Shown here piece after piece: positions 7,891 to 16,379 of a stretch of DNA of 64,000 nt (its first letter is position 1; each line of letters begins with the position of its first letter). The stretch comes from an uncultured Sinobacteraceae bacterium. GTDB taxonomy: Bacteria; Pseudomonadota; Gammaproteobacteria; Steroidobacterales; Steroidobacteraceae. The stretch lies in contig CALEKY010000093.1 of NCBI GenBank assembly GCA_937902995.1, forward strand, positions 62,001 to 126,000, in the 5' to 3' direction. The notes beneath the pieces were generated by a model that saw only the letters and a program-made list of their open reading frames with translations, did no database searches and was not told the DNA's origin. The translations under genes and the position numbers were made by a program.

Positions 7891-8403
7891 TCATGCTCTT
7901 GCGCACTTCTGCACCGTGTCCCAAGTACGCGTCGTCAGGTCCTTGCCGAATGTTTTCTCGATCAAGGTCATGAACACGGGTCCCTTCGGGCTCGGCACAT
8001 AGGCCGTAAACACCTCGCCGCCGCGCACGGCCAGGATTCTTGCGCCGTCGATCTCGGGCGGCAGCGAGATCTTGCCCTTGTGCGGCACGCGTAAGAACGT
8101 AACGACGCGTTTGGCATTGGCGGGCAGCCGATGGCGCGCGAACGGATCCGCCTCGATCAATTCCTGCAAGAATTTGGTCGACCGGAGGATCGTCATGAAG
8201 CTGCGGCCGAGATGTTCATTCATGGCGGCCTCGATTTCCGCGGCAAGCGAAGCGACGGATCGATTGTTCGAATCGAATGCGACATTGCCGCTCGCAAGCA
8301 CGGTCTTGACGTTCGTATAGCCAGCATTCTCGAAGCAGCGCTTGAGCTTCGGCATGCTGGCGTTCATCGGGCTCACGCCGCGCAGAAAGGCTACGTAGCG
8401 CAT
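7891..8403 (-). CDS. DUF1697 family protein
   Basis: 170 residues. The start MRYVAFLRGVSPMNASMPKLKRCFENAGYTNVKTVLASGNVAF (in pieces: YVAFLRGV, NVKTVLASGNVAF) is characteristic of DUF1697 proteins. These are small cytosolic alpha/beta proteins of unknown function. The middle (FLEELI-like TKFLQELIEADPF) and end (IEKTFGKDLTTRTWDTVQKC) also match the family pattern. The ATG at 8403 is chosen over an in-frame start eight codons earlier because it begins the conserved domain. It lies 23 bases downstream of the LysE-type gene. Confidence 0.85.
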   Translation of the reverse strand: MRYVAFLRGVSPMNASMPKLKRCFENAGYTNVKTVLASGNVAFDSNNRSVASLAAEIEAAMNEHLGRSFMTILRSTKFLQELIEADPFARHRLPANAKRVVTFLRVPHKGKISLPPEIDGARILAVRGGEVFTAYVPSPKGPVFMTLIEKTFGKDLTTRTWDTVQKCARA

Positions 8404-8426
8404 GTGGGTTATTACTCGGTTTCGCA

Positions 8427-9047
8427 CTATGGGCCGTACGTCATCGGCAGACCCAGTTCTACCGCCTTCACGATAGAGAGCAAGCCGAAACCAACGAGCG
8501 TGACGGCCAGCAGTCTCATCGTGAGCAGATAGCCTGGGCTTTCAAGAGTCGGTAAGAATCTCGCGGCAATCACGGCCGTAACGATCTTCGCAACGATCAA
8601 TGTGCCGATGGCCGTGACGACGAACACCAGGCTTTCGAGCGCCGTGCCCCGAACGATATAGCTGCCGCCCACGGTGAACCAGAAAAGGTATGGGCCAGGG
8701 TTCAGTGGGTTCACTTGAATTGTTTTGGTGAGCGAGCTCTCCGATTGCAGCTTCTCGGTCACTGAGATCTCGCGGATGCGCAACATTTTGGCGGCAAGCC
8801 GCAACAGGTAGATCCCTCCAACCAGACTCAGTACAGCGGCGAACAGATCGATGCTCTTGAATCGCGAAAGCAGCCAGAGCGCAGCGATGATGATCGGACC
8901 ATCCTTGATCAGGGGCGCGAGACTGGCTCGGACACCGGCTGACAGCCCTCGCGAGAGAGTTTGCTGAATGACGATGATGCCGAGCGGCCCGGGTTTGATG
9001 CCAGAGGCCGAGCCGAAGGAAAGCGCTGAGAAGAAAAACTCGTTCAT
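8427..9047 (-). CDS. LysE/RhtB-family exporter (1)
   Basis: 206 residues with about six membrane segments. The N-terminal GSASGIKPGPLGIIVIQQTLSRG contains the family's GxxPGP motif. The middle has NPLNPGPYLFWFTVGG, the second family block. These exporters carry amino acids or related small molecules out of the cell; the substrate cannot be told. It lies 39 bases after a second LysE-type gene in the same direction, so the pair may be co-expressed, possibly under the Lrp-type regulator just upstream. Confidence 0.85.
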   Translation of the reverse strand: MNEFFFSALSFGSASGIKPGPLGIIVIQQTLSRGLSAGVRASLAPLIKDGPIIIAALWLLSRFKSIDLFAAVLSLVGGIYLLRLAAKMLRIREISVTEKLQSESSLTKTIQVNPLNPGPYLFWFTVGGSYIVRGTALESLVFVVTAIGTLIVAKIVTAVIAARFLPTLESPGYLLTMRLLAVTLVGFGLLSIVKAVELGLPMTYGP

Positions 9048-9086
9048 TGAAGTCGATGTTTGGAATATCTCGCACCCACGTGGCGC

Positions 9087-9731
9087 TCACTCGCTCCGCG
9101 AGCTCGAGACAGCCGTGAACAATCCCAACCCGACGAATGCGCTTCCTGTGAAATAACGCCCGTACGATTTGACGCGGCTTGCGCGGCTCAGCAGCGGTGC
9201 GGCGGCGCTCGCGCCGAGCGCGTATGCGGTGTCCGAGAGCGCAGCGATGAGCACGAACAATGTGCCGAGCGCCATGCTCTGCAGGACCGGCGATGCACTC
9301 GTGCTCATGAATTGAGGCAGGAACGCCGCGAAGAAGACGGTGGTCTTGGGATTGAGTAGCGCGACGGCAAAGCCATCGCGGAGTACACGAGACGTGTGCA
9401 TCGTCTTGGCGAGTACGGAGTCGGTCTCCGATTTCGGAGCGCGAAACGCACGAATGCCGAGATACACAAGATAGGCGGCTCCGGCGTACTTGACGATCGA
9501 GAAGGCCGTCGACGAGATGGACAACAAAGCACCGACCCCGACGGCAGCGGCGAGTGCGTTGCCGAAGTTGCCGAATGCAACACCGATGACCGAGGCGATA
9601 CCCGACCGCCTTCCTTGAGCAAGGCTCCGTGTGACGATGTAGATGACGCCAGGGCCCGGCGTAATGGCCAATGCGACGCTGGCAACGAGGAACGCGCTGA
9701 GCAACGGCCATTCTGGAAGGAAATTACCCAT
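9087..9731 (-). CDS. LysE/RhtB-family exporter (2)
   Basis: 214 residues from the ATG at 9731. Six predicted membrane segments, with ALAITPGPGVIYIVTRSLAQGRRSG (in pieces: ITPGPGVIYIVTRSL) near the N-terminus and ALLNPKTTVFFAAFLPQF in the middle; both are diagnostic of threonine/homoserine-lactone type exporters. It is only distantly related to the neighbouring exporter. Its position directly downstream of a leucine-responsive-type regulator suggests amino-acid efflux, which is inference. Confidence 0.9.
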   Translation of the reverse strand: MGNFLPEWPLLSAFLVASVALAITPGPGVIYIVTRSLAQGRRSGIASVIGVAFGNFGNALAAAVGVGALLSISSTAFSIVKYAGAAYLVYLGIRAFRAPKSETDSVLAKTMHTSRVLRDGFAVALLNPKTTVFFAAFLPQFMSTSASPVLQSMALGTLFVLIAALSDTAYALGASAAAPLLSRASRVKSYGRYFTGSAFVGLGLFTAVSSSRSE

Positions 9732-9793
9732 GCGAATCTCCAAGGGCTCAACTTCGTTCGGTGCTCCCAACACCGATCTCTGACGGAACGACT

Positions 9794-10255
9794 TTATCGA
9801 ATCGGTAGCTCTCGCGCCTTTTGTACCGTTCGCAAAGCAAAGCTCGAATGCACTCTTGCGACTCCGGGCAGCCGCGTGAGGTGCTTGCTATGTAAGCGTT
9901 CGAAATCGGACACGTCGGCGACCACTGCGCGGATGAGGTAGTCGTATTCGCCGCTCATCAAGTAACACTCCATGACTTCGGGAATCTTGCGAACGGCTTC
10001 TTCGAACTTGCGCAGATCGTTCTCGTCCTGACGCTCCAGCGTGATGTTCACGAAAACGTTAACCGGAAAGCCGGCTTTCTGTTGGTTGACCAAGGCCGTG
10101 TAGCCTTCGATCAATCCGGATTCCTCGAGGCTTCGAACGCGCCTCAGCGTCGCCGACTCCGAGAGATTCACACGTTGCGCGAGCGCGCTGTTGGCGATGC
10201 GCCCTTCGTGCTGCAGCGCCTGAAGAATGGCTCTGTCGAAACGGTCGAGCTGCAT
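9794..10255 (-). CDS. Lrp/AsnC-family transcriptional regulator
   Basis: 153 residues from the ATG at 10255 (MQLDRFDRAILQAL). The N-terminal helix-turn-helix is ALAQRVNLSESATLRRVRSLEESG. The C-terminal RAM ligand domain includes MSGEYDYLIRAVVADVSDFERL. It is divergent from alanine dehydrogenase across a 138-base gap, the classic arrangement in which an Lrp-type protein (AldR-like) controls ald in response to alanine. It may also control the exporter genes downstream. Confidence 0.92.
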   Translation of the reverse strand: MQLDRFDRAILQALQHEGRIANSALAQRVNLSESATLRRVRSLEESGLIEGYTALVNQQKAGFPVNVFVNITLERQDENDLRKFEEAVRKIPEVMECYLMSGEYDYLIRAVVADVSDFERLHSKHLTRLPGVARVHSSFALRTVQKARELPIR

Positions 10256-10393
10256 ACGCAAGAATCCGTCGTATTTCTCGAGTTGATTCGAGGATTCTGC
10301 CACTCCAGGGGGGTCAACCGCCATATGCTGCAGGTTCCTGCGTCGAGCGGAGGCCTACAGTGGCCATATCAACGGGAGTCCTCGGAGGCGCTC
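10256..10393. promoter_or_regulatory. Divergent Lrp-type regulator / ald control region
   Basis: The 138-base gap contains an inverted repeat AGAATCC (10262-10268) and GGATTCT (10293-10299), with an AT-richer centre around TTTCTCGAGTTGATTCGAGG. This is a plausible binding site for the adjacent Lrp-type protein. No strong sigma-70 promoter is obvious. Confidence 0.4.
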
Positions 10394-11521
10394 ATGCGCA
10401 TTGGTGTGCCCAAGGAGATCAAGAACCACGAATACCGCGTCGCGCTCGTGCCGAACGGTGTTCGTGAGCTCGTAGCAGCCGGTCACGAGGTCTACGTCGA
10501 AACGAACGCCGGTTCGGGGATCGGTGTGGATGACGATGCCTACAAGGCAGCCGGTGCCAAGATCGTTGCGACGGCAGCCGAAGTCTTTGCGCTCGCCGAT
10601 CTCATCGTGAAGGTGAAGGAGCCGCAGCTCAGCGAATGCAAGATGCTGCGGCGCGGACAAACGCTTTTCACGTATCTGCACCTGGCCGCAGATTTGGAGC
10701 AGGCGAAAGCCCTGATGGCATCCGGCGCGACGGCAATTGCCTATGAGACTGTCACCGCGCCCGACGGCACGTTGCCGCTCCTCACGCCGATGAGTGAAGT
10801 TGCCGGACGGATGTCCATTCAAGTCGGCGCAACGTGTTTGCAAAAGGCGCGAGGCGGTAGCGGCGTGCTGCTCGGCGGCGTCCCGGGTGTGCATCCTGCG
10901 AAAGTGGTCATTCTCGGCGGCGGTGTCTCCGGAACCGCAGCTGCCGACATCGCTGTCGGCATGCGTGCGGATGTGACGGTCGTCGATCTGTCATTGAAGC
11001 GGTTGCGAGCGCTCGATGCGCAGTTTGCGGGCCGGCTGAGAACGGTTGCATCGACGCGGGGCGCCGTCGAAGCGCTGGTGACGGAAGCCGATCTCGTCAT
11101 CGGCGCGGTGCTCATTCCAGGTGCGGCGGCACCCAAGCTCGTCACGCGCGAGATGGTGCGCAAGATGAAACCGGGTGCGGTGATGGTCGATATCGCTATC
11201 GATCAGGGCGGTTGTTTCGAAACGAGCCGGCCGACGACGCACGACGATCCGACATTCACGGTCGACGGTGTCGTGCACTACTGCGTAACCAACATGCCTG
11301 GTGCCGTGCCGAGGACGTCCACCTTCGCGCTGACCAATGCGACGCTGCCTTACATCAAGGCGCTTGCGGGGTTCGGCACGGAGGAGGCGCTCTCGCTCGA
11401 TGAGCACTTGAGGAACGGCTTGAACGTTCATGCAGGCGCGATTGCGCACGAGGCGGTAGCGCGGGATCTCGGTTTGCCGTACCGGCCGTTTAGGCCGTTT
11501 TCGGGCCATGCCGCGGCCTGA
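10394..11521 (+). CDS. ald: Alanine dehydrogenase
   Basis: 375 residues, the usual length. It begins MRIGVPKEIKNHEYRVALVP, the family N-terminal block. HLAADLEQAK contains the substrate-site His, and VVILGGGVSGTAAADIAVGM is the NAD-binding GxGxxG region. It catalyses reversible NAD-linked deamination of L-alanine to pyruvate. The ATG at 10394 is chosen because the conserved fold starts there. It is divergent from an Lrp-type regulator and ends before a terminator at 11621. Confidence 0.97.
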   Translation: MRIGVPKEIKNHEYRVALVPNGVRELVAAGHEVYVETNAGSGIGVDDDAYKAAGAKIVATAAEVFALADLIVKVKEPQLSECKMLRRGQTLFTYLHLAADLEQAKALMASGATAIAYETVTAPDGTLPLLTPMSEVAGRMSIQVGATCLQKARGGSGVLLGGVPGVHPAKVVILGGGVSGTAAADIAVGMRADVTVVDLSLKRLRALDAQFAGRLRTVASTRGAVEALVTEADLVIGAVLIPGAAAPKLVTREMVRKMKPGAVMVDIAIDQGGCFETSRPTTHDDPTFTVDGVVHYCVTNMPGAVPRTSTFALTNATLPYIKALAGFGTEEALSLDEHLRNGLNVHAGAIAHEAVARDLGLPYRPFRPFSGHAAA

Positions 11522-11620
11522 CCCGTACGACATTAAGTAGTCGTCACGGTCCGCAGGCGGAACCGCTGCGTGTATTGAAACACTTACGTTCTCAGTTCCG
11601 ACGCTGTTTCCTCGTCCTCC

Positions 11621-11650
11621 CAGGCCCGCGCTTTGCGGGCCTGTTCTTTT
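11621..11650 (+). terminator. Rho-independent terminator after ald
   Basis: Stem CAGGCCCGC/GCGGGCCTG (11621-11629 with 11635-11643), loop GCTTT, followed by TTCTTTT. It sits ~100 bases downstream of ald. Confidence 0.85.
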
Positions 11651-11772
11651 GGCGCGGCTTGAGGTTTGATTGCACGTTCGGCTGCTCGCGGTCGAGTTGC
11701 ATTCCCTTGCGGCGGCGCCATGGCTGCGCCGCACCGTGAAGCCGAGCTTCGACTGGCAGATACAGGTTCAGC

Positions 11773-12387
11773 ATGAACTCATACATTACGCCGACGAACA
11801 AGGCGCTGATCATCGCGAACGTGGTCGTCTTCGTGCTCCAGCAGCTCGCGATCGGATACACGCTCGAGATCCACTTTGCCCTCTGGCCGTTCGGCTCCGC
11901 CGACGCCGGGCTGCCTCCGTTTCGTCCATGGCAGCTCTTGACGTACGGATTCCTGCATGGCGGCTTCGCGCACATCTTTTTCAACATGTTCGCGCTATTC
12001 ATGTTCGGATCGGAGGTGGAGCAGCTGTTCGGTCCGCGCCGCTATCTGACGTACTACCTCCTGTGCGTCATCGGCGCAGCCCTCATGCACTTGATCGTGG
12101 TGGAAGCGGCCGGTATGCGCTTGGTTCCTGCGGTCGGCGCCTCCGGCGGTGTCTTCGGATTGCTGCTCGCGTTCGGTATGGCGTGGCCGCATCGCAAGCT
12201 GATGCTGCTGTTTCCGCCCATCCCGATGCCGGCATGGCTGTTCGTCACGCTGTACGGATTGCTCGAGCTATATCTCGGTATCACGCAAACGGCGCAAGGT
12301 GTCGCGCACTTCGCGCATTTGGGCGGCATGGCAACTGGGTTCGTATTGATCAGGTATTGGCAGGCGCAGGCAAAACGTCTGCGGTGA
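11773..12387 (+). CDS. Rhomboid-family intramembrane serine protease
   Basis: 204 residues with six membrane segments. The catalytic Ser124 is in GASGGVFG and the catalytic His182 in HFAHLGG; Asn71 in HIFFN stabilises the oxyanion. The HGGFAHIFFNMFALFMFG block is typical of bacterial rhomboids. It cleaves membrane-embedded substrates; the target is unknown. It lies ten bases before the SNF2 ATPase gene in the same direction. Confidence 0.95.
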   Translation: MNSYITPTNKALIIANVVVFVLQQLAIGYTLEIHFALWPFGSADAGLPPFRPWQLLTYGFLHGGFAHIFFNMFALFMFGSEVEQLFGPRRYLTYYLLCVIGAALMHLIVVEAAGMRLVPAVGASGGVFGLLLAFGMAWPHRKLMLLFPPIPMPAWLFVTLYGLLELYLGITQTAQGVAHFAHLGGMATGFVLIRYWQAQAKRLR

Positions 12388-12397
12388 CGATTCGATA

Positions 12398-15300
12398 GTG
12401 AGGAACGAAGGCGCACATCTGCTTTATGTGCCGGATGCGGCGCGACCGCGTTTGTTTCTTTGGGGCGAAAACGCGCAACAAGTGCCGTTTGCCTCGCTCG
12501 GTCAGCCCGCAACGCAACCCTGTGTACTGGAAGCCGGCATAGCAGAGGATGTCGAGGGAGTTTCGATCGATCTGCAGGTCGGGCTCCCGGCGCTCGCATC
12601 GATCGGCGTGGCAGAGGCGAGTCAATTGCCGCCCTCGGTAGCGATCTGGACGGCTGCAGCAAAGCTTGCGCTCGATCTGATCGCGCGCGGCCGCATCATT
12701 CCGACGATCGAGCAGCGTAATTCCCACACCGAAGCTCGTTGGCGCGCTTCGATTCTGCTCGGCGAGGATGCCGACAGATTCGCACGGCTCGCGAATTCTT
12801 TTCCGCCTGCAGCTCACGCGATTCCTGCTGGAGCGAGCCGCCGCGGGCGGCGAGCCGGTCAAGCGCGCATCGAACGCGTATGGACGCCGGACGCTTTGCT
12901 CGAGCATTTCCTGAATGCGTGCGCCGATACGCTGATGCGTACGGATGAGGCGAAGCGTGTGCAGCCGCGCGCAACTTGGGAGCAGCGTTGGCGGCGCGCC
13001 TTGCACGGACCGCAAGCGCAGTTTTCCGGCGAAGGATTTGCCGAGCGTTTGTTGACGGAAGATCTGAAGGCATGGATCAAGCCGCTTGCGGGCGTGAGCG
13101 GCGAGGCACGGGCGTGTTTCCGTCTCGACCTGCCGGAAGTCGACGAGAGCTCTCGCGGCGACGATGCGCTCTTTACTTTGCGCTATTTCCTGCAGTCGGC
13201 GCGCGATCCGAGCTTGCTGATGCCTGCGGCCGACGTGTACCGAGGCGGCGCATCGATTCGCCGCGGTATCGCAAGCAGCGCGCGGTCCGCACAAGAGCAC
13301 TTGCTCGCAGGACTGGCGATTGCCGCCCGGCTGTTTCCGCCGATCGAGGCCAGTCTGCACGAAGCGCGGCCCGAATCGATCAGCATGAAAAGCGCGATCG
13401 CCTGGGAATTCTTGAACAACGCCGCGCCGCAGTTCATCGAGGCCGGGCTCGGCGTGATTCTGCCGACGGAGCTCACGCGCACGGGCCAACGCCGTTTGCG
13501 CATGCGCATGCGGTTGAGCTCGGCCGGCAAATCGAGCGCATCGACGGACAAGAGCGGTGTCGAAGGAGGCCTGTCGCTCGACACGATGCTGGCGTTCCGT
13601 TGGCAGGCGGAGTTGGCCGGCGAAACGTTGACGATCGACGAGCTGCAGGAGCTTGCGAGACTCAAAGCGCCGCTCGTGCGGCATCGCGGCCGGTGGGTCG
13701 CAGTCGATAAGCGCGAGATCAACGAAGCGATTCAGTTGCTCGAACAGCAGGGCGGCACGCTCGCGGCTCACGAAGGTCTCGCAGCGGCCTTCGGTGCGGT
13801 CGAACGGACTGCGCAGACCTCGTTGCCGATCGAAGTTGCGGTGGAGGGCGGTCTCTCCGATGTGCTGGCGCGCTTGCGCGCAGCGCCGGAAGCGAGCGAT
13901 TTCAACGTCCCGGAAACCTTTGTCGGCACGCTGCGGCCCTATCAGGTGCGTGGCGCAGGTTGGCTCGCAACGATGAGCGATCTACGGCTCGGTGCATGTC
14001 TCGCCGACGACATGGGTCTCGGCAAGACCGTGCAGCTCATCGCTTTGTTGTTGCATCGAAGACGGCTCGGCGATACGGCTCCGACGTTGCTCGTTTGTCC
14101 CACCTCGGTCGTCGGTAATTGGGAGCGCGAGCTGCGACGCTTTGCGCCGAGTCTGCCGTTCGTGCGTCATTACGGGCCGCAACGCGCGAGAGACGCATCG
14201 GCATTCGGCGAGCTCGAGCCGGGTACGGTCGTGTTCACGACGTACGGGCTGTTGCGACGCGACTGGCCCATTCTGTCGAGCGTCGAGTGGGCCATGGCAG
14301 CGCTCGATGAAGCGCAGAACATCAAGAACGCATCGTCCCGTACGGCGCAAGCAGCACGATCGCTCAAAGCACAGTTCAGGGTTGCGCTGACAGGTACGCC
14401 GATCGAGAACCGGCTCGCCGAGTTGTGGTCGATCTTCGAGTTCTTGAATCCGCGCTTCCTCGGTCCGCAAGCCGAGTTCCGCCGCACGTTCGCCATTCCG
14501 ATCGAGCGGTACGGTCAGACCGAGCCCGCCGAAAAACTGAAGCGTCTCACGCAGCCCTTTATCCTGCGCCGTCTCAAGTCCGATCCGACGATCATTCAAG
14601 ACCTGCCGAGCAAGCAGGAAATGAAGATCGTCTGCTCGCTGACGCGCGAGCAGGCATCGCTGTATCAGGCGGCGCTGGACGAGTCATGGTCGAAGATCGA
14701 AGGCGCAGAGGGAATAGAACGCCGCGGTCGCGTGTTGGCATTGCTCACCGCGCTCAAACAGATCTGCAACCATCCGGCGCAATATCTCGGCGAGGAAGGG
14801 CCTTTGGCTGGACGCTCGGGCAAGCTGCAGCGCATTCTCGAGATGCTCGAAGAAGTCCTCGCCGAGGGCGATCGTGCGCTCGTGTTCACGCAGTATCGCG
14901 AAATGGGCGAGCGGCTCGTGCGAGAGTTCGAACGCGTGTTCGGAGTCCAGGTGCCGTTCTTGCACGGCGGCGTGCCGCAAAGCGCGCGCGACGAGATGGT
15001 GCGTCGCTTTCAACAAGAAGACTCTCGTTCGCCGCCGATTTTCGTGCTCTCGGTGAAGGCGGGCGGTACGGGATTGAATCTGACCGCTGCCAATCACGTG
15101 TTCCATTACGACCGCTGGTGGAATCCGGCCGTGGAAGATCAGGCGACCGATCGCGCATATCGCATCGGCCAACGACGCAGCGTGCAGGTGCACAAGCTGC
15201 TGTGCGCGGGCACGGTGGAAGAAAAGATCGACGAGCTGCTCGAGCGCAAGCGCGAGCTCGCAGAATCCATCGTCGGCGCCGGCGAACAATGGATCACGGA

Positions 15301-15454
15301 AATGAACGATCAGGAGCTGCGCGATCTGTTCTCGCTGGCGCCGGATGCGGTGGTTTCCGAAGACATCGGGGAAACGGAGGCTGCGGAGGAGGGCGAGTCG
15401 CCGCACAGCGGGCCGCATCCGCGCGGTCGCCGTAAGAGCGAGGTGCCCGCATGA
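12398..15454 (+). CDS. SNF2-family ATPase/helicase with SNF2-associated N-terminal domain
   Basis: 1018 residues, starting with GTG. The N-terminal half resembles the bacterial SNF2-associated region. The C-terminal half is the ATPase: motif I DDMGLGKT (~537-544), motif II DEAQ (~637-640), motif III LTGTPIENRLAELW, and motif VI TDRAYRIGQRRSVQVHKL (~915-932). SNF2 enzymes translocate on double-stranded DNA and remodel protein-DNA complexes. Its stop overlaps the start of a SWIM zinc-finger gene (ATGA), a recurring bacterial pairing whose task is poorly known. An associated N-terminal extension of over 500 residues makes it much larger than RapA-core enzymes. Confidence 0.93.
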   Translation: MRNEGAHLLYVPDAARPRLFLWGENAQQVPFASLGQPATQPCVLEAGIAEDVEGVSIDLQVGLPALASIGVAEASQLPPSVAIWTAAAKLALDLIARGRIIPTIEQRNSHTEARWRASILLGEDADRFARLANSFPPAAHAIPAGASRRGRRAGQARIERVWTPDALLEHFLNACADTLMRTDEAKRVQPRATWEQRWRRALHGPQAQFSGEGFAERLLTEDLKAWIKPLAGVSGEARACFRLDLPEVDESSRGDDALFTLRYFLQSARDPSLLMPAADVYRGGASIRRGIASSARSAQEHLLAGLAIAARLFPPIEASLHEARPESISMKSAIAWEFLNNAAPQFIEAGLGVILPTELTRTGQRRLRMRMRLSSAGKSSASTDKSGVEGGLSLDTMLAFRWQAELAGETLTIDELQELARLKAPLVRHRGRWVAVDKREINEAIQLLEQQGGTLAAHEGLAAAFGAVERTAQTSLPIEVAVEGGLSDVLARLRAAPEASDFNVPETFVGTLRPYQVRGAGWLATMSDLRLGACLADDMGLGKTVQLIALLLHRRRLGDTAPTLLVCPTSVVGNWERELRRFAPSLPFVRHYGPQRARDASAFGELEPGTVVFTTYGLLRRDWPILSSVEWAMAALDEAQNIKNASSRTAQAARSLKAQFRVALTGTPIENRLAELWSIFEFLNPRFLGPQAEFRRTFAIPIERYGQTEPAEKLKRLTQPFILRRLKSDPTIIQDLPSKQEMKIVCSLTREQASLYQAALDESWSKIEGAEGIERRGRVLALLTALKQICNHPAQYLGEEGPLAGRSGKLQRILEMLEEVLAEGDRALVFTQYREMGERLVREFERVFGVQVPFLHGGVPQSARDEMVRRFQQEDSRSPPIFVLSVKAGGTGLNLTAANHVFHYDRWWNPAVEDQATDRAYRIGQRRSVQVHKLLCAGTVEEKIDELLERKRELAESIVGAGEQWITEMNDQELRDLFSLAPDAVVSEDIGETEAAEEGESPHSGPHPRGRRKSEVPA

Positions 15455-16377
15455 GCTTCGACGGCGATTTTCGGAAACGCAAACGACCGCCGCCCCAGCA
15501 GGGCATCAAAGTCCGCGAGATGGGCACGACGTGGTGGGGACAGCGCTGGATCGAAGCGCTGGAGCATTTTTCGCGCGATTACTTGAGCCGGCTCGGACGC
15601 GGCCGGTCCTATGCGCGTACGGGACGCGTGCACGATCTGAAGATTTCGCCCGGCCTCGTGACGGCCGTCGTCACGGGCACCGAGGAGTACGACGTGAGTC
15701 TGCGCATGGACGTGTTCACGAATGCCGAATGGAACATGGCGATCAAGATCATGGCGCAGGAGGCACGTTACGCCGCGCTGCTGTTGGCGGGCCAGATGCC
15801 CCCCGACATCGAATCGGTGTTCCGCCGCTGTAAGCGCAGTCTGTTTCCGAGCAAGAGTCACGATCTCGAAACGGATTGCTCGTGCCCGGATTGGGCAAGC
15901 CCGTGCAAGCATGTCGCCGCCATGCATTACGTCTTGGGCGAGGCGTTCGATCGCGATCCGTTCTTGTTGTTCGAGCTGCGAGGACGCACGCGAGATCAGG
16001 TGCTCGCCGCGCTGTCACGGTTGCGGAGCGGCGTCGATGAAGTCGTGAAGCAGCCGCGCCGGCAAGAGCTTGCACCGACGTCTGTCGAAGTGTCGCCAGA
16101 GGCGTGGGCGCAGTACGAAGTACCTCCCGTGCCGTTGCCGACGTTGCGGTTTCATTTCGATCCGCCGCAGACGGCAGCTGCAATCCTGCGGTCGTTGCCG
16201 CCGCCGCGGCCGTGGTCGCTCGAAGAATCGCCGGCGGATTTTCTGGCGGACCTGTATGCGGCAGCGAGCGAACGTGCGCGTCACATGGCGTTGGGGGTGC
16301 CGGAGACGAATCCTGAAGCCGACGCTCCCGCGACGCATACGAAAGTGCGACGCAAGGTCAGCAAGACGCGATCATAG
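15451..16377 (+). CDS. SWIM zinc-finger protein, partner of the SNF2 ATPase
   Basis: 308 residues. A SWIM motif is visible around residues 143-160: CSCPDWASPCKHVAAMHY, i.e. CxC-x6-CxH. The N-terminal part (MGTTWWGQRWIEALE, GRGRSYARTGRVHDL) matches the family that accompanies bacterial SNF2 genes. SWIM domains bind DNA or protein. Translation is coupled to the SNF2 gene through a 4-base overlap, which implies a fixed stoichiometry or complex. The C-terminus is basic and rich in Thr/Lys. It converges with the MFS-acyltransferase gene, three bases away. Confidence 0.92.
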   Translation: MSFDGDFRKRKRPPPQQGIKVREMGTTWWGQRWIEALEHFSRDYLSRLGRGRSYARTGRVHDLKISPGLVTAVVTGTEEYDVSLRMDVFTNAEWNMAIKIMAQEARYAALLLAGQMPPDIESVFRRCKRSLFPSKSHDLETDCSCPDWASPCKHVAAMHYVLGEAFDRDPFLLFELRGRTRDQVLAALSRLRSGVDEVVKQPRRQELAPTSVEVSPEAWAQYEVPPVPLPTLRFHFDPPQTAAAILRSLPPPRPWSLEESPADFLADLYAAASERARHMALGVPETNPEADAPATHTKVRRKVSKTRS

Positions 16378-16379
16378 GT

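Noticed and set aside
12350..13771. Minus-strand frame of 473 codons
   Set aside because: Antisense to the SNF2 gene; Arg/Ala-rich shadow with no recognised domain.
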